Shown piece by piece: positions 50,594 through 59,659 of a stretch of 64,000 nucleotides of DNA. The position numbers were made by a program, and so were the translations under genes. The notes below the pieces were generated by a model that was given only the letters and a program-made list of their open reading frames with translations, had not been told where the DNA came from and ran no database searches. The stretch's first letter is position 1. Every line of letters starts with the position of its first letter. This DNA comes from Rubrivivax sp. (GTDB lineage: Bacteria; Pseudomonadota; Gammaproteobacteria; Burkholderiales; Burkholderiaceae_C), in contig JAIXWM010000155.1 in the NCBI GenBank assembly GCA_027491255.1, positions 62,001 to 126,000 of the forward strand, written 5' to 3'.

Positions 50594-51439
50594 TCACTGG
50601 GCCTGTCGCCGCAGGCGAAGGGCCGTTTCCTCGGCCCGCGCGTCGTCGATCTCACGCATCACCGCGCCCAGATCCACGGTGCCAGCCTGGCGCACGTAGC
50701 GGCCGGTCAGTGGCGTGTCCACGCGCAGCAGACCGCGCTGGTACAAGTCCCATATCTCGGCGCCATAGGCCGTGCCGAGCAGTCCAGGCGCAAACTGGCC
50801 GAAGAAGCTGCGCAGGTTGTCGACGTCGCGCAACAGCATGCGCGGCGCATGGTTGTTGCCGGCGGCATCCACCGCCTGCGGCAGATCGATGATGACCGGG
50901 CCCTCGGCGCCGAGCAGGATGTTGAACTCCGACAGGTCGCCGTGCACGACGCCAGCACACAGCATGCGCACCACCTCCTGCAGCAGTGCGGCATGGTGGC
51001 GCAATGCGTCGTCGCGGGAGAAGACCACGTCGTTCAGCCGTGGCGCGGCGTCGCCGTCAGCGTCGGTCACCAGCTCCATCAGCAGCACGCCGTCGTGGAA
51101 GTTGAACGGCCGTGGCACCCGCACCCCGGCGGCCGCCAGCCTGTACAGGGCATCGACTTCGGCGCTCTGCCAGGCTTCTTCCTGGGCCTGCTTGCCGAAG
51201 CGCGTGCCCTTGGCCATGGCGCGCGCCATGCGGCTGTTCTTGACCTTGCGGTTCTCGGTGTAGTCCACCGCCTGGCGGAAGCTGCGGTGGGTGGCCTCCT
51301 TGTAGACCTTGGCGCAGCGTGTCTCGTCGCCGCAGCGCACGACGAAGACCGATGCTTCCTTGCCGCTCATCAGCTGACGCTGCACGGAGTCGATCAGGCC
51401 TTCGGCGATCAGCGCCTGCAGGCGTGGGGGGGCTTTCAT
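50594..51439 (-). CDS. RIO-type serine protein kinase
   Basis: A 281-residue RIO kinase. The ATP-binding segment is GKEASVFVVRCG with Lys in CAKVYK, the catalytic loop HGDLSEFNILL and the metal-binding Asp in VIIDLPQAVD. The flexible-loop region RQAVDYTENRKVKNSRMARAM is also typical. RIO kinases are mainly archaeal and eukaryotic ribosome-biogenesis factors; bacterial members are less studied. The ATG giving MKAPPRLQ was used. It lies upstream of the YgjP-like gene and next to the SUV3-like helicase gene on the same strand. Confidence 0.9.
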   Translation of the reverse strand: MKAPPRLQALIAEGLIDSVQRQLMSGKEASVFVVRCGDETRCAKVYKEATHRSFRQAVDYTENRKVKNSRMARAMAKGTRFGKQAQEEAWQSAEVDALYRLAAAGVRVPRPFNFHDGVLLMELVTDADGDAAPRLNDVVFSRDDALRHHAALLQEVVRMLCAGVVHGDLSEFNILLGAEGPVIIDLPQAVDAAGNNHAPRMLLRDVDNLRSFFGQFAPGLLGTAYGAEIWDLYQRGLLRVDTPLTGRYVRQAGTVDLGAVMREIDDARAEETALRLRRQAQ

Positions 51440-51516
51440 CGGCGTATTGTGTCGAGTACCGGCGCGGGCCGTCGGCGCCTGCTGCACACGCCGTGGCGCC
51501 TGGGGCGCCTCGAGCC

Positions 51517-53748
51517 TCAACGTCGCTGGCGGGCGCGCGACTGCGCCAACGGGCGCTTGCCCTTGAGCTGGCGTTCGATGCCGTCGTTGAGTTGCTGGCG
51601 CAGCGCCGCGACATCTTCCACGTGGCCATAGACGCCGGGGAAGCGCAGGTCGAGCCACAGCCACAGCGTGCAGGCGCGCAGCGCCTCTTCCATGCGGTCA
51701 AGCCGGCTGTGGCCGTCGACTGCGTCCAGGAACCAAGGGCGGCCGACCCGGCCGGTCTGGGCATGGCACGCACTCCAGTCCAGGAATTCCTGCACCTGGT
51801 TCGTGCTGCGCGTGTCCACCGGTGCCTGAGCGTAGGTGAAGCGCTCTCTGAGCGTCAGCCGGGATGCGCTGCGGTCAAGCTGCTCGGCCAGCTCCAGCAT
51901 CTGCTCCAGTTCGGCCACGGCAAAGTGGGCATCGTCCAGGCGCAACTGTTCGACGAACACACCGAGTACCTCACGCAGCTTGTTGTGCTGCAGGTGGGCC
52001 GCGATCGTGTCCACATGCCAGCCATTGGGCGCCACCGGAGCCTTGAAGTCGCGCGGCGCCCGCGGTGGCCTGGGCAGCAGTTCCCGCAGCACACGCAGGG
52101 CCGTGGGCTCGGCGTCGTCGAGAACGCCGACGAAGCCTTCCTCGTGGATGCCGTAGCGGCCGGCCCGACCTGCGATCTGATGCACTTCCGATTCGGTGAG
52201 CGCGCGATCGCCCTGGCCGTCGAACTTGCTCATCGTGCTGAACAGCACGCGGCGGATCGGCAGGTTCAGGCCCATGCCAATGGCGTCGGTGGCCACCAGG
52301 ATCTGGCTTTCGCCGGTGGCGAAGCGCTCGGCCTCGCGCCTGCGCACCTCGGGTGGCAACGCGCCGTAGATCACCGACACCACGTGGCCGCTGGCGGCGA
52401 TGCGGTCTCGCATCGTCAGCACGTCGCGCCGGCTGAAAGCGACGACGGCATCGCCCAGCGTCAGGCGAGAGATCGGCACCGGGCGCGGCAGCAGCGCCAC
52501 ATGCTGCATGCGTTCGAAGCGCCGCACCGTGCACCGCTCGCCGCACAGACCCAACAGGTTTTCGATTGCCGCGACCGCGTACTCGCTGCAGATGATGATC
52601 ACCTCGTTCGCCGGCACGGCCACGATGGCCTGTGTCCAGGCCCACCCGCGCGAGTGGTCGAAGATCATCTGGGCTTCGTCGATCACGGCCACGTCGATGG
52701 CCTGGCGCGTGTTGACCATCTCGATGGTGCTGGACACCACACGGGCCTCGGGCGCGGGCACGTTTTCCTCGCCGGTCAGCAAAGAGCAGGGGACGCCGCG
52801 CGCCACGAGGCGGTCGCGACCTTCCAGCGCCAGCAGGCGCAGGGGCGCCAGGTAGGCGCCGTCCAGCGCCTGGCTAAGCCGTTCGAAGGCGGCGTGTGTC
52901 TTGCCGCTGTTGGGCGGGCCTACGTAGAGCGTGACGCTGCGCTGAAGCCGGCGCGCGGTCTCGAAGGTGTCGGGGTATCCCTGAAAGGCCAGTTCCTGGT
53001 TCAGCCGAACCAGCGTGTCGAGTTCGGCGGCCAGATGCTCCCAGCGGTCCTGGGCGCGGCTGCAGCCCTGCTTCAGTTCGGCCAGCGTGCGTGGCGTGGC
53101 GCATTCCGCCTGCAGCCGAGGCAACAGCGAAGGCAGGTGGTGCGGCTTGAATTCGCGGCTGCGCTCGACCAGGGCGTCGAGATTCGTGGCCAACTCATGC
53201 GCATGCGGCCAGGGCGGCACCGGCCCCAGGGCCGACATCAGGGCGGCCGCATCGCCGTCGCGGTAGAACGTCCAGATCGGGGTATCGTCGACGGCCAACC
53301 GGAAGGCCACCGGAACCTGCCAGCCCGGCTCGTCCAGGTGCAGAACCTGGGTGGCCTGACGTGTCCAGGTCCCGGCATGGCGCGCCAGGCCCAGGCCTTC
53401 GAGTGTGGCGCCGCGCTGCAGCATCAGCGGTCGTGCATCGGGTCCGGTGCCGACCGCGGCGAGGTGGGCCAGCGCGGCCTCCATCGACGCGGGGTGAATC
53501 CATCGGCTGGGTCGAGATCCTTGCACGGCTTTCTGCAATTGCACAAACCCTTGCTCGTCCAGCCGGGCATCGGGGCGCGGGTCGTCGTCGAGATCGAGGT
53601 CGGCTGGCCTCACCACCTGGGGCAGCAGATGCGCCGCCTGGCGAATGCGAGCCACCTGGTCCTTGCCCAGATGCGCTGGGATGCGTTGCGCATGGCGTGG
53701 ATTGGGCAGGGTGGGCGTGGAGGAGGAGGGAAGTGCGTCTTGAGGCAT
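51517..53748 (-). CDS. SUV3-like ATP-dependent RNA helicase
   Basis: A 743-residue protein whose core matches mitochondrial/alphaproteobacterial SUV3. The Walker A is VGPPNSGKTH near residue 280, the following LAPLRLLALEGRDRL and SLLTGEE are family-specific, the box is DEAQ (VIDEAQMIFD, near 357), and motif VI is QIAGRAGRYG. The C-terminal SUV3-specific domain ends in ACTLWLWLDLRFP. An N-terminal 200-residue part is not recognised. SUV3 unwinds RNA for degradation together with PNPase in mitochondria. The nearby kinase and dbpA suggest RNA or ribosome quality work. Confidence 0.9.
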   Translation of the reverse strand: MPQDALPSSSTPTLPNPRHAQRIPAHLGKDQVARIRQAAHLLPQVVRPADLDLDDDPRPDARLDEQGFVQLQKAVQGSRPSRWIHPASMEAALAHLAAVGTGPDARPLMLQRGATLEGLGLARHAGTWTRQATQVLHLDEPGWQVPVAFRLAVDDTPIWTFYRDGDAAALMSALGPVPPWPHAHELATNLDALVERSREFKPHHLPSLLPRLQAECATPRTLAELKQGCSRAQDRWEHLAAELDTLVRLNQELAFQGYPDTFETARRLQRSVTLYVGPPNSGKTHAAFERLSQALDGAYLAPLRLLALEGRDRLVARGVPCSLLTGEENVPAPEARVVSSTIEMVNTRQAIDVAVIDEAQMIFDHSRGWAWTQAIVAVPANEVIIICSEYAVAAIENLLGLCGERCTVRRFERMQHVALLPRPVPISRLTLGDAVVAFSRRDVLTMRDRIAASGHVVSVIYGALPPEVRRREAERFATGESQILVATDAIGMGLNLPIRRVLFSTMSKFDGQGDRALTESEVHQIAGRAGRYGIHEEGFVGVLDDAEPTALRVLRELLPRPPRAPRDFKAPVAPNGWHVDTIAAHLQHNKLREVLGVFVEQLRLDDAHFAVAELEQMLELAEQLDRSASRLTLRERFTYAQAPVDTRSTNQVQEFLDWSACHAQTGRVGRPWFLDAVDGHSRLDRMEEALRACTLWLWLDLRFPGVYGHVEDVAALRQQLNDGIERQLKGKRPLAQSRARQRR

Positions 53749-53807
53749 GAGCAGAGGAAATGGCGCGCCACCAGGCGGGGCTGTTCGCCAGGTCCCGATA
53801 ATCGCTC

Positions 53808-55241
53808 ATGATCGACCTTCCTCAGGATTCCACTTCTTCGACGTCGTTCGCGAGCCTGTCTCTGCCACCGGCCACGCTCGACAACCTGCAGCGCTTGGGA
53901 TATGCGGCCATGACGCCGATCCAGGCCGCCAGCCTGCCTTTGGCCTTGGCCGGGCATGACCTGATTGCCCAGGGGCAGACCGGCAGCGGCAAGACAGCGG
54001 CATTCGCGCTGGCCTTGCTGGCAAACCTGAACCCGCGGCGCTTTGCAGTGCAGGCTTTGGTCCTGTGCCCGACGCGTGAACTCGCCGACCAGGTGACGCA
54101 GGAGCTTCGGCGTCTGGCCCGGGCCGAGGACAACCTGAAGGTCTTGACACTGTGCGGCGGTGCCACGATGCGCCCGCAACTGCTCAGCCTGGAGCACGGC
54201 GCCCACATCGTGGTGGGCACGCCCGGCCGCATCCTGGACCATCTGGAGCGTGGCAGCCTGCGCCTGGACGCGCTGAACACCCTGGTGCTGGACGAGGCCG
54301 ACCGGATGCTCGACATGGGCTTCTTCGATGCCATCGCCGCCGTCGCTGCGCAGTGCCCGAAGGAGCGTCAGACACTGCTGTTCTCGGCCACCTACCCCGA
54401 CAGCATCGGCAAGCTGGCCGCGGCCTTCATGCGCACACCCAGGCAGGTGAGGTTGCAGACGGCGCCCGCGGCCACGCTGATCCGCCAACGCTTCTACGAG
54501 GTGACCGAGGACCAGCGCTTGCACGCGGTGTCACAGTTGCTGGAGCACTACCGCCCGGTCAGCACCCTGGCCTTCTGCAATACGCGGCGCCAATGCCGGG
54601 ACCTGGTGCAAGTGTTGCGCGCGCAGGGTTTCGTCGCCCTCGAACTCCACGGCGAACTCGAGCAGCGTGAGCGCGACCAGGTGATGGTGCGCTTTGCCAA
54701 CCGCAGCTGCAGTGTGCTGGTGGCCACCGACATCGCCGCGCGGGGGCTGGACATCCAGCAACTGGAGGCCGTGATCAACGTCGACATCACGCCCGATGTG
54801 GCGACGCACACGCACCGTATCGGCAGAACGGGGCGGGCCGATCAAGCGGGCTGGGCGCTCAGCCTGGCGAGCCTGGACGAGATGGCCCGTGTGGGTGACA
54901 TCGAGCACGCGGGTGGATTCACGTCGCAATGGCACCCGCTGAGCGCATTGACGCCCACGGGCACCGGGCCTTTGCGGCCCCCGATGGCCACACTGCAGAT
55001 CCTGGGCGGGCGCAAGGAGAAGATCCGCGCGGGCGACGTGCTGGGGGCACTGACCAAGGACCTGGGGCTTGCGGCGGCGCAGGTCGGCAAGATCAATGTC
55101 AATGAGTTCTCCACCTACGTGGCGGTGGATCGCGACATCGCGCCGCAGGTGCTGCGGCGGCTGGCGGGCAGCAAGATCAAGGGGCGCAGCGTGAAGCTGC
55201 GGCTGCTGGAAGACGACGCAACGGCGGGCGTGGGTCGCTGA
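53808..55241 (+). CDS. dbpA: ATP-dependent RNA helicase DbpA
   Basis: A 477-residue DEAD-box helicase. Q-motif MTPIQ, Walker A GQTGSGKT near residue 60, DEAD (VLDEADRML) near 162, SAT and HRIGRTGR are all present. The C-terminal 75 residues (KEKIRAGDVLGALTKDLGL...NVNEFSTYVAVDR) form the DbpA RNA-binding domain that targets hairpin 92 of 23S rRNA. It is divergent from the SUV3-like gene by 59 bases. Confidence 0.95.
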   Translation: MIDLPQDSTSSTSFASLSLPPATLDNLQRLGYAAMTPIQAASLPLALAGHDLIAQGQTGSGKTAAFALALLANLNPRRFAVQALVLCPTRELADQVTQELRRLARAEDNLKVLTLCGGATMRPQLLSLEHGAHIVVGTPGRILDHLERGSLRLDALNTLVLDEADRMLDMGFFDAIAAVAAQCPKERQTLLFSATYPDSIGKLAAAFMRTPRQVRLQTAPAATLIRQRFYEVTEDQRLHAVSQLLEHYRPVSTLAFCNTRRQCRDLVQVLRAQGFVALELHGELEQRERDQVMVRFANRSCSVLVATDIAARGLDIQQLEAVINVDITPDVATHTHRIGRTGRADQAGWALSLASLDEMARVGDIEHAGGFTSQWHPLSALTPTGTGPLRPPMATLQILGGRKEKIRAGDVLGALTKDLGLAAAQVGKINVNEFSTYVAVDRDIAPQVLRRLAGSKIKGRSVKLRLLEDDATAGVGR

Positions 55242-55242
55242 C

Positions 55243-55258
55243 GGCCGCGATTGCGGCC
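55243..55258. terminator. Hairpin after dbpA
   Basis: GGCCGC and GCGGCC form a six-base stem with loop GATT immediately after the dbpA stop. It has no T-run and lies between convergent dbpA and minE. It is a weak terminator candidate. Confidence 0.35.
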
Positions 55259-55307
55259 TCACTCACACGCCACGACGGGGCCGGTGCTGCTCACCGCCGC
55301 TGGTCGC

Positions 55308-55571
55308 CTAACGTACGCTGTCGGGCAGCTCGATCTTGACCTCGAGGACTTCAAAGTCGTCCTGTTTCTCGAGGTTGATCTTCACGTCCTCCGGCGCGAC
55401 TTTTACGTACTTGGCGATGACGGCCATCAGCTCCTGCTGCATCTGCGGCAGGTAGTCGGCACGTGAAAGCCCGCGGCCCGAGCGCTCGTGCGCGAGGATG
55501 ATCTGAAGTCGCTCCTTCGCCACCGAAGCGGTGTTTTCCTTCCTACCGAGGAAAAACGACAGAAGGGACAT
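55308..55571 (-). CDS. minE: Cell division topological specificity factor MinE
   Basis: An 87-residue protein: membrane-targeting N-terminus MSLLSFFLG, the MinD-binding region TASVAKERLQIILAHERSG, and a C-terminal dimerisation part ending in KIELPDSVR. MinE drives MinD oscillation so that the Z-ring forms at midcell. GGAGGTGAT just before the ATG is made of the last codons of minD. It is the last gene of minC-minD-minE. Confidence 0.96.
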   Translation of the reverse strand: MSLLSFFLGRKENTASVAKERLQIILAHERSGRGLSRADYLPQMQQELMAVIAKYVKVAPEDVKINLEKQDDFEVLEVKIELPDSVR

Positions 55572-55576
55572 GCCGA

Positions 55577-56392
55577 TCACCTCCCGCCGAACAGGCGCTT
55601 GAAGAAGCTGGGCTTCTCTGCCAAGGTGAAGCGCATCGGAACCTGCTCGCCGAGGAAGCGGCTGATGACGTCCTTGTACGCCTCGCTGACGTCGGTGCCC
55701 TTGAGGTGCACCGCCGGCATGCCCTGGTTGCTGGCGTCGAGCACGGTTTCGCTCTCAGGGATGACCCCGATCAGCGGGATGCGCAGGATCTCCTGGATGT
55801 CCTCGAGCGAGAGCATCTGCCCGCCCACCACGCGTGTGGGGTTGTATCGTGTGATGAGGAGGTGCTCCTTCACGGGCTCGAGGCCCTCGATCGCACGGCG
55901 GGTCTTGGAGGCGAGCATGCCCAGGATGCGGTCCGAGTCCCGTACCGAGGAGACCTCCGGGTTCGTCACGACCAGAGCCTCGTCGGCGTAGTGCATGGCC
56001 ATCAAGGCGCCTGTTTCGATCCCGGCCGGGGAGTCGCAGACGATGTACTCGAAGCCCATCTCTGCCAGATCATGCAGCACGCGTTCGACGCCTTCCTGCG
56101 TCAACGACTCCTTGTCGCGGGTCTGGCTGGCCGCCAGCACGTACAGGTTGTCGCACTGCTTGTCCTTGATCAAGGCCTGATTCAGGTTGGCCTCGCCGTG
56201 GATCACATTGATGAGGTCATAGACGACGCGCCGCTCGCAACCCATGATCAGGTCAAGGTTGCGCAGGCCGACGTCGAAGTCGATGACGGCCGTCTTGTGC
56301 CCGCGCAGCGCCAGGCCCGAGGAGAAGCTCGCACTGGTGGTGGTCTTGCCGACCCCGCCCTTGCCGGAGGTGACGACGATGATCCTGGCCAT
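55577..56392 (-). CDS. minD: Septum site-determining ATPase MinD
   Basis: A 271-residue membrane-associated ATPase with the deviant Walker A KGGVGKTT (residues 11-18), VIDFDVGLRNLD and the switch II DSPAGIE. The C-terminus FFKRLFGGR is the amphipathic membrane-targeting helix. The ATG giving MARIIVVTSGKGG was used; a longer frame lies over minC. It lies 76 bases downstream of minC and five bases upstream of minE. Confidence 0.97.
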   Translation of the reverse strand: MARIIVVTSGKGGVGKTTTSASFSSGLALRGHKTAVIDFDVGLRNLDLIMGCERRVVYDLINVIHGEANLNQALIKDKQCDNLYVLAASQTRDKESLTQEGVERVLHDLAEMGFEYIVCDSPAGIETGALMAMHYADEALVVTNPEVSSVRDSDRILGMLASKTRRAIEGLEPVKEHLLITRYNPTRVVGGQMLSLEDIQEILRIPLIGVIPESETVLDASNQGMPAVHLKGTDVSEAYKDVISRFLGEQVPMRFTLAEKPSFFKRLFGGR

Positions 56393-56468
56393 CGGGATGG
56401 TTGTCCTTGTTAGAGGTTCGAAAAAGGTTCGTTCGGGGAATTGCCAGCGACGTTCGCAGTGGGCCCGC

Positions 56469-57200
56469 TCAGGCGCCCAGCCGCTCGAGCAGCAGCTTTT
56501 CGCCTTCGAGCCGGACCTGTGCGGCCTGGCTGTGCACGGCAGCGGGCAGCGGCGTCTCGCTCGTGCGGTAGATGCCTGCCACGGAGACCAACTGGGCCTC
56601 CAGGCACGTGGTGTAGATGCGCGCGCTGGTGTCGCCACGGGCGCCGGCCATTGCACGGCCTCGCAGGGGTGCGTACACGTGGATGTTGCCGTCGGCAATG
56701 AGCTCGGCACCGAAGCTGACGACGTCCAACACCACCAGATCGCCGCCTCGGGCATAGACGCGCTGGCCGGAGCGCAGCGGCTTGTCAACGACCAGGGGCG
56801 CCTTGTAGGCGGGAGCACTCTGCGCTGGCGCCTGGGGTGGCGGAACGGGCGCGCCTGCGGCAGACGGCTGAACTGGTGCCGCGTCCAGGGCCTCCGCCAG
56901 CCCGGCTGCTCGCGCCGCAGCGATTTGAGCGCCGTTTCCGCCCTGGACTGCGACCGGCCACATGTGGTGGGCGCGCAGACGCTCGAGCAGCGCCCCGAAA
57001 TCGAGGCCCACCTCGCCCTCGCGCAGTGGGGTCAGGTCGATGACAATGGGATCACCGTCGAAGAGCCCGCCCTGGCCGAAACGCAGGGCAAGGTCCGCTT
57101 CCAAGGCGCGGATGTCAGCCGTCTGCAGGCGCAGTGCGGGCAGGGTCCAAGCGGTGCTCTTCAGATCGAAGGCAGGCTTGCTGGCAGGTGGGGAAGACAT
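56469..57200 (-). CDS. minC: Septum site-determining protein MinC
   Basis: A 243-residue division inhibitor. The N-terminal FtsZ-inhibiting domain (STAWTLPALRLQTADIRAL) is joined by an Ala/Pro-rich linker (about residues 110-130) to the C-terminal beta-helix domain (QRVYARGGDLVVLDVVSFGAE, DGNIHVYAPLRGRAMAGA), which binds MinD. The ATG giving MSSPPASKPAF was chosen over an upstream in-frame start. It is the first gene of the min operon. Confidence 0.95.
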   Translation of the reverse strand: MSSPPASKPAFDLKSTAWTLPALRLQTADIRALEADLALRFGQGGLFDGDPIVIDLTPLREGEVGLDFGALLERLRAHHMWPVAVQGGNGAQIAAARAAGLAEALDAAPVQPSAAGAPVPPPQAPAQSAPAYKAPLVVDKPLRSGQRVYARGGDLVVLDVVSFGAELIADGNIHVYAPLRGRAMAGARGDTSARIYTTCLEAQLVSVAGIYRTSETPLPAAVHSQAAQVRLEGEKLLLERLGA

Positions 57201-57397
57201 GCAGGTCGATGCGTGCGCGGATGGCGACCGACGGTCGTAGAGAGCATCGCCCTGGAGTGTAATGGCCGCAGCGTTTGCTGCCCGCTTGTCGCGTGCATCG
57301 GCTGGAAGAGGGGCAGCGTCCCCGCATGTCCGCGTTTCAGGTAAGCTGACAACCTGTGCCCCCTTTCGCGCCACCACCGCACGCCGCCGGAATCGAG

Positions 57398-57922
57398 ATG
57401 CCGTCCCCTGATGAGGCCGTGATCATGCGCCTGGCGCTGGCCCAGGCCCGGCTTGCCGGGCAGGCGTCAGAGGTGCCGGTTGGCGCCGTCGTCGTCGCGC
57501 GCGACGTGGCAGCCCCCGAAGGATGGCGCCTGGTGGCCGTGGGGCACAACCGGCCGATTTCAGCGCACGATCCGACGGCGCATGCCGAGATCGTCGCCCT
57601 GCGCGCGGCTGCTGCAGCTTGCGGCAACTATCGGCTGCCCGACTGCGAGCTCTACGTGACGCTGGAGCCTTGCGCGATGTGCGCCATGGCGCTGCTGCAC
57701 GCCCGCCTGCGGCGTGTGGTGTATGGCGCCCGCGACCCCAAGACCGGTGCGGCGGGTTCGGTGCTCGACCTGTTCGCGCAGCGTCAGCTCAACCACCAGA
57801 CGTCGGTGATGGGCGGCGTGCTCGAAGACGAGTGCGGACAACTGCTGCGCGACTTCTTCATCGCGCGCCGCGCCCGCAAGCAGGCGATCAATGCGCCCCT
57901 GCCCGAAGATCCATTCCCATGA
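57398..57922 (+). CDS. tadA: tRNA-specific adenosine deaminase TadA
   Basis: A 174-residue deaminase making inosine at position 34 of tRNA-Arg(ACG). The zinc ligands and catalytic Glu are in HAE (near residue 62) and PCAMC (near 91). EVPVGAVVV and YGARDPKTGAAGS are TadA-specific. The ATG giving MPSPDEAVIMRLAL aligns with the family N-terminus, though a GTG fourteen codons upstream is open. The stop overlaps the start of the LD-carboxypeptidase gene. Confidence 0.93.
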   Translation: MPSPDEAVIMRLALAQARLAGQASEVPVGAVVVARDVAAPEGWRLVAVGHNRPISAHDPTAHAEIVALRAAAAACGNYRLPDCELYVTLEPCAMCAMALLHARLRRVVYGARDPKTGAAGSVLDLFAQRQLNHQTSVMGGVLEDECGQLLRDFFIARRARKQAINAPLPEDPFP

Positions 57923-58815
57923 CTGCTCCAACGCCGCTGACCGTGTTCTCGCCCTCAGGCGTCGTTGCCGAGCCCCCCGCATTGCGTCGCGCGCTGCGCC
58001 GCTTGCAGGGGCTGGGCTTTGACGCCCGGCTCGATATCTCGGCGCTGGCGCGGCGCCAACGCTTTGCCGGTGATGACGCCACCCGTCTGGCGTCGTTGCA
58101 CCGCGTGGCCTCCGAGGCCCCGGCCATCGCGATGACGAGCCGCGGCGGTTATGGGCTCACGCGCCTGCTGGACGCCGTCGACTGGCCCCTGCTCGCGCGC
58201 AGCGTGGAGCAGGGCACGCGGTGGGTGGGCTACAGCGATTTCACAGCCCTGCACCTGGGTTTGCTGGCGCACACCCGCCAGCCGAGCTGGGCGGGGCCGA
58301 CGGCGCTGTCGGGGTTCGGGGCCGAGGAGGTGGATGACGTCACCGTCTCGTGCTTCTGCGAGGCCATGTCGGGCGAGCTCGAGGCCGTGGGCTTCCGCAC
58401 CGAGCCCGGCTTCGACGGGCTTCAGGCGCGAGGCGTGTTGTGGGGCGGCAATCTGGCGATGGTCTGCGCGCTTCTGGGCACACGCCATCTGCCCCGGGTC
58501 CGCGGGGGCGTTCTCTTCCTGGAAGACGTCAACGAGCATCCCTACCGGGTAGAGCGTTGTCTGTTGCAGCTTCAGCAGGCCGGGGTGATCGACGCCCAGA
58601 AGGCGGTGCTGCTGGGCGCCTTCACGGCCTGGCAACCCTCGCCGCTGGACCGCGGCTACACGCTCAAGAGCGCCGTGTCAGCCTTGCGAGAGCGCACGAA
58701 AGTACCCGTGCTGACGGGGCTGCCCTTCGGCCACGTGGCCACCCACGTCACCCTGCCTGTGGGACGCCGGGTCGAAGTCGTGGTGCAGGAGCGCGAGGTG
58801 CTGCTCGGCTGGTGA
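57919..58815 (+). CDS. LD-carboxypeptidase (LdcA/MccF family)
   Basis: A 298-residue S66 serine peptidase that removes the terminal D-Ala of tetrapeptides in murein recycling. The nucleophile region is SRGGYGLTRLL (near residue 75), the Glu is in LFLEDVNEHPYRVER and the His in GHVATHVTLPVG. No signal peptide is present, as expected for the cytoplasmic recycling enzyme. The ATG overlaps the tadA stop, so the two are coupled. Confidence 0.92.
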   Translation: MTAPTPLTVFSPSGVVAEPPALRRALRRLQGLGFDARLDISALARRQRFAGDDATRLASLHRVASEAPAIAMTSRGGYGLTRLLDAVDWPLLARSVEQGTRWVGYSDFTALHLGLLAHTRQPSWAGPTALSGFGAEEVDDVTVSCFCEAMSGELEAVGFRTEPGFDGLQARGVLWGGNLAMVCALLGTRHLPRVRGGVLFLEDVNEHPYRVERCLLQLQQAGVIDAQKAVLLGAFTAWQPSPLDRGYTLKSAVSALRERTKVPVLTGLPFGHVATHVTLPVGRRVEVVVQEREVLLGW

Positions 58816-58869
58816 GCGCGCGACTTCAGTCCACCGCGCCCAGAGCGGCGCGTGTCCTGGTTTGCATGC

Positions 58870-59628
58870 TCACTTGGGCGGCAGCCGAACAGCGCCGTCC
58901 AGGCGGATGACCTCGCCGTTGAGCATGTCGTTCTCGATGATGTGGCGCACCAGCCTGGCGTAGTCCGCGGGCGTACCGAGACGGCTCGGGAAGGGCACGC
59001 TCGCGGCGAGCGCGTCGCGCACCTCCTGTGGCATGCTGAACAGCATCGGGGTGCCGAACAGACCGGGCGCGATCGTCATGTTGCGGATGCCGTTGCGGGC
59101 CAGATCGCGCGCGATGGGCAGGGTCATGCCCACGACACCGCCCTTGCTGGCGGAGTAGGCCGCCTGGCCGATCTGGCCATCGTAGGCAGCCACGCTGGCG
59201 GTGGAGATCAGGACGCCACGCTCGCCCGTGGGTTCGGGCTCGTTGCGGCACATGGCCTCGGCAGCCAGGCGGATCATGTTGAAGCTGCCGACCAGATTGA
59301 CGGCGATCGTCTTTTCGAACCCCGCGAGCGGGTGAGCGCCGTCTCGACCGACGGTCTTGATCGCCAGAGCGATGCCGGCGCAGTTCACCAGACCGACGAG
59401 CTTGCCCAGGCCCAGCGCCGCCGCCACGGCAGCACGGCCGTCGGCCTCCTGGCTGACGTCGCAACGCACGAAGGCACCGCCGATCTCGGCCGCAACGGCC
59501 TGGCCCCTGTCGACCTGGAGGTCGGCCACAACGACCCGGCCACCACAGGCGGCCAGCAGGCGAGCCGCCCCCTCGCCGAGGCCTGAAGCCCCGCCTGTCA
59601 CGATGAATGCCTTGCCCGCGATGTCCAT
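58870..59628 (-). CDS. SDR dehydrogenase, HSD10/3-hydroxyacyl-CoA dehydrogenase type II-like
   Basis: A 252-residue SDR closely patterned on type 10 17-beta-hydroxysteroid/3-hydroxy-2-methylbutyryl-CoA dehydrogenases: TGGASGLGEGAARLL, NCAGIALAIKTVGRDGAHPL, STASVAAYDGQIGQAAYSASKGG and APGLFGTPMLFSMP. These oxidise short branched 3-hydroxyacyl-CoAs as in isoleucine breakdown. A weak AGAGG lies before the ATG. It stands 31 bases downstream of adk on the same strand. Confidence 0.91.
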   Translation of the reverse strand: MDIAGKAFIVTGGASGLGEGAARLLAACGGRVVVADLQVDRGQAVAAEIGGAFVRCDVSQEADGRAAVAAALGLGKLVGLVNCAGIALAIKTVGRDGAHPLAGFEKTIAVNLVGSFNMIRLAAEAMCRNEPEPTGERGVLISTASVAAYDGQIGQAAYSASKGGVVGMTLPIARDLARNGIRNMTIAPGLFGTPMLFSMPQEVRDALAASVPFPSRLGTPADYARLVRHIIENDMLNGEVIRLDGAVRLPPK

Positions 59629-59659
59629 GCGCTGCCTCTGTGATCCTCTGCGTGCGTTG

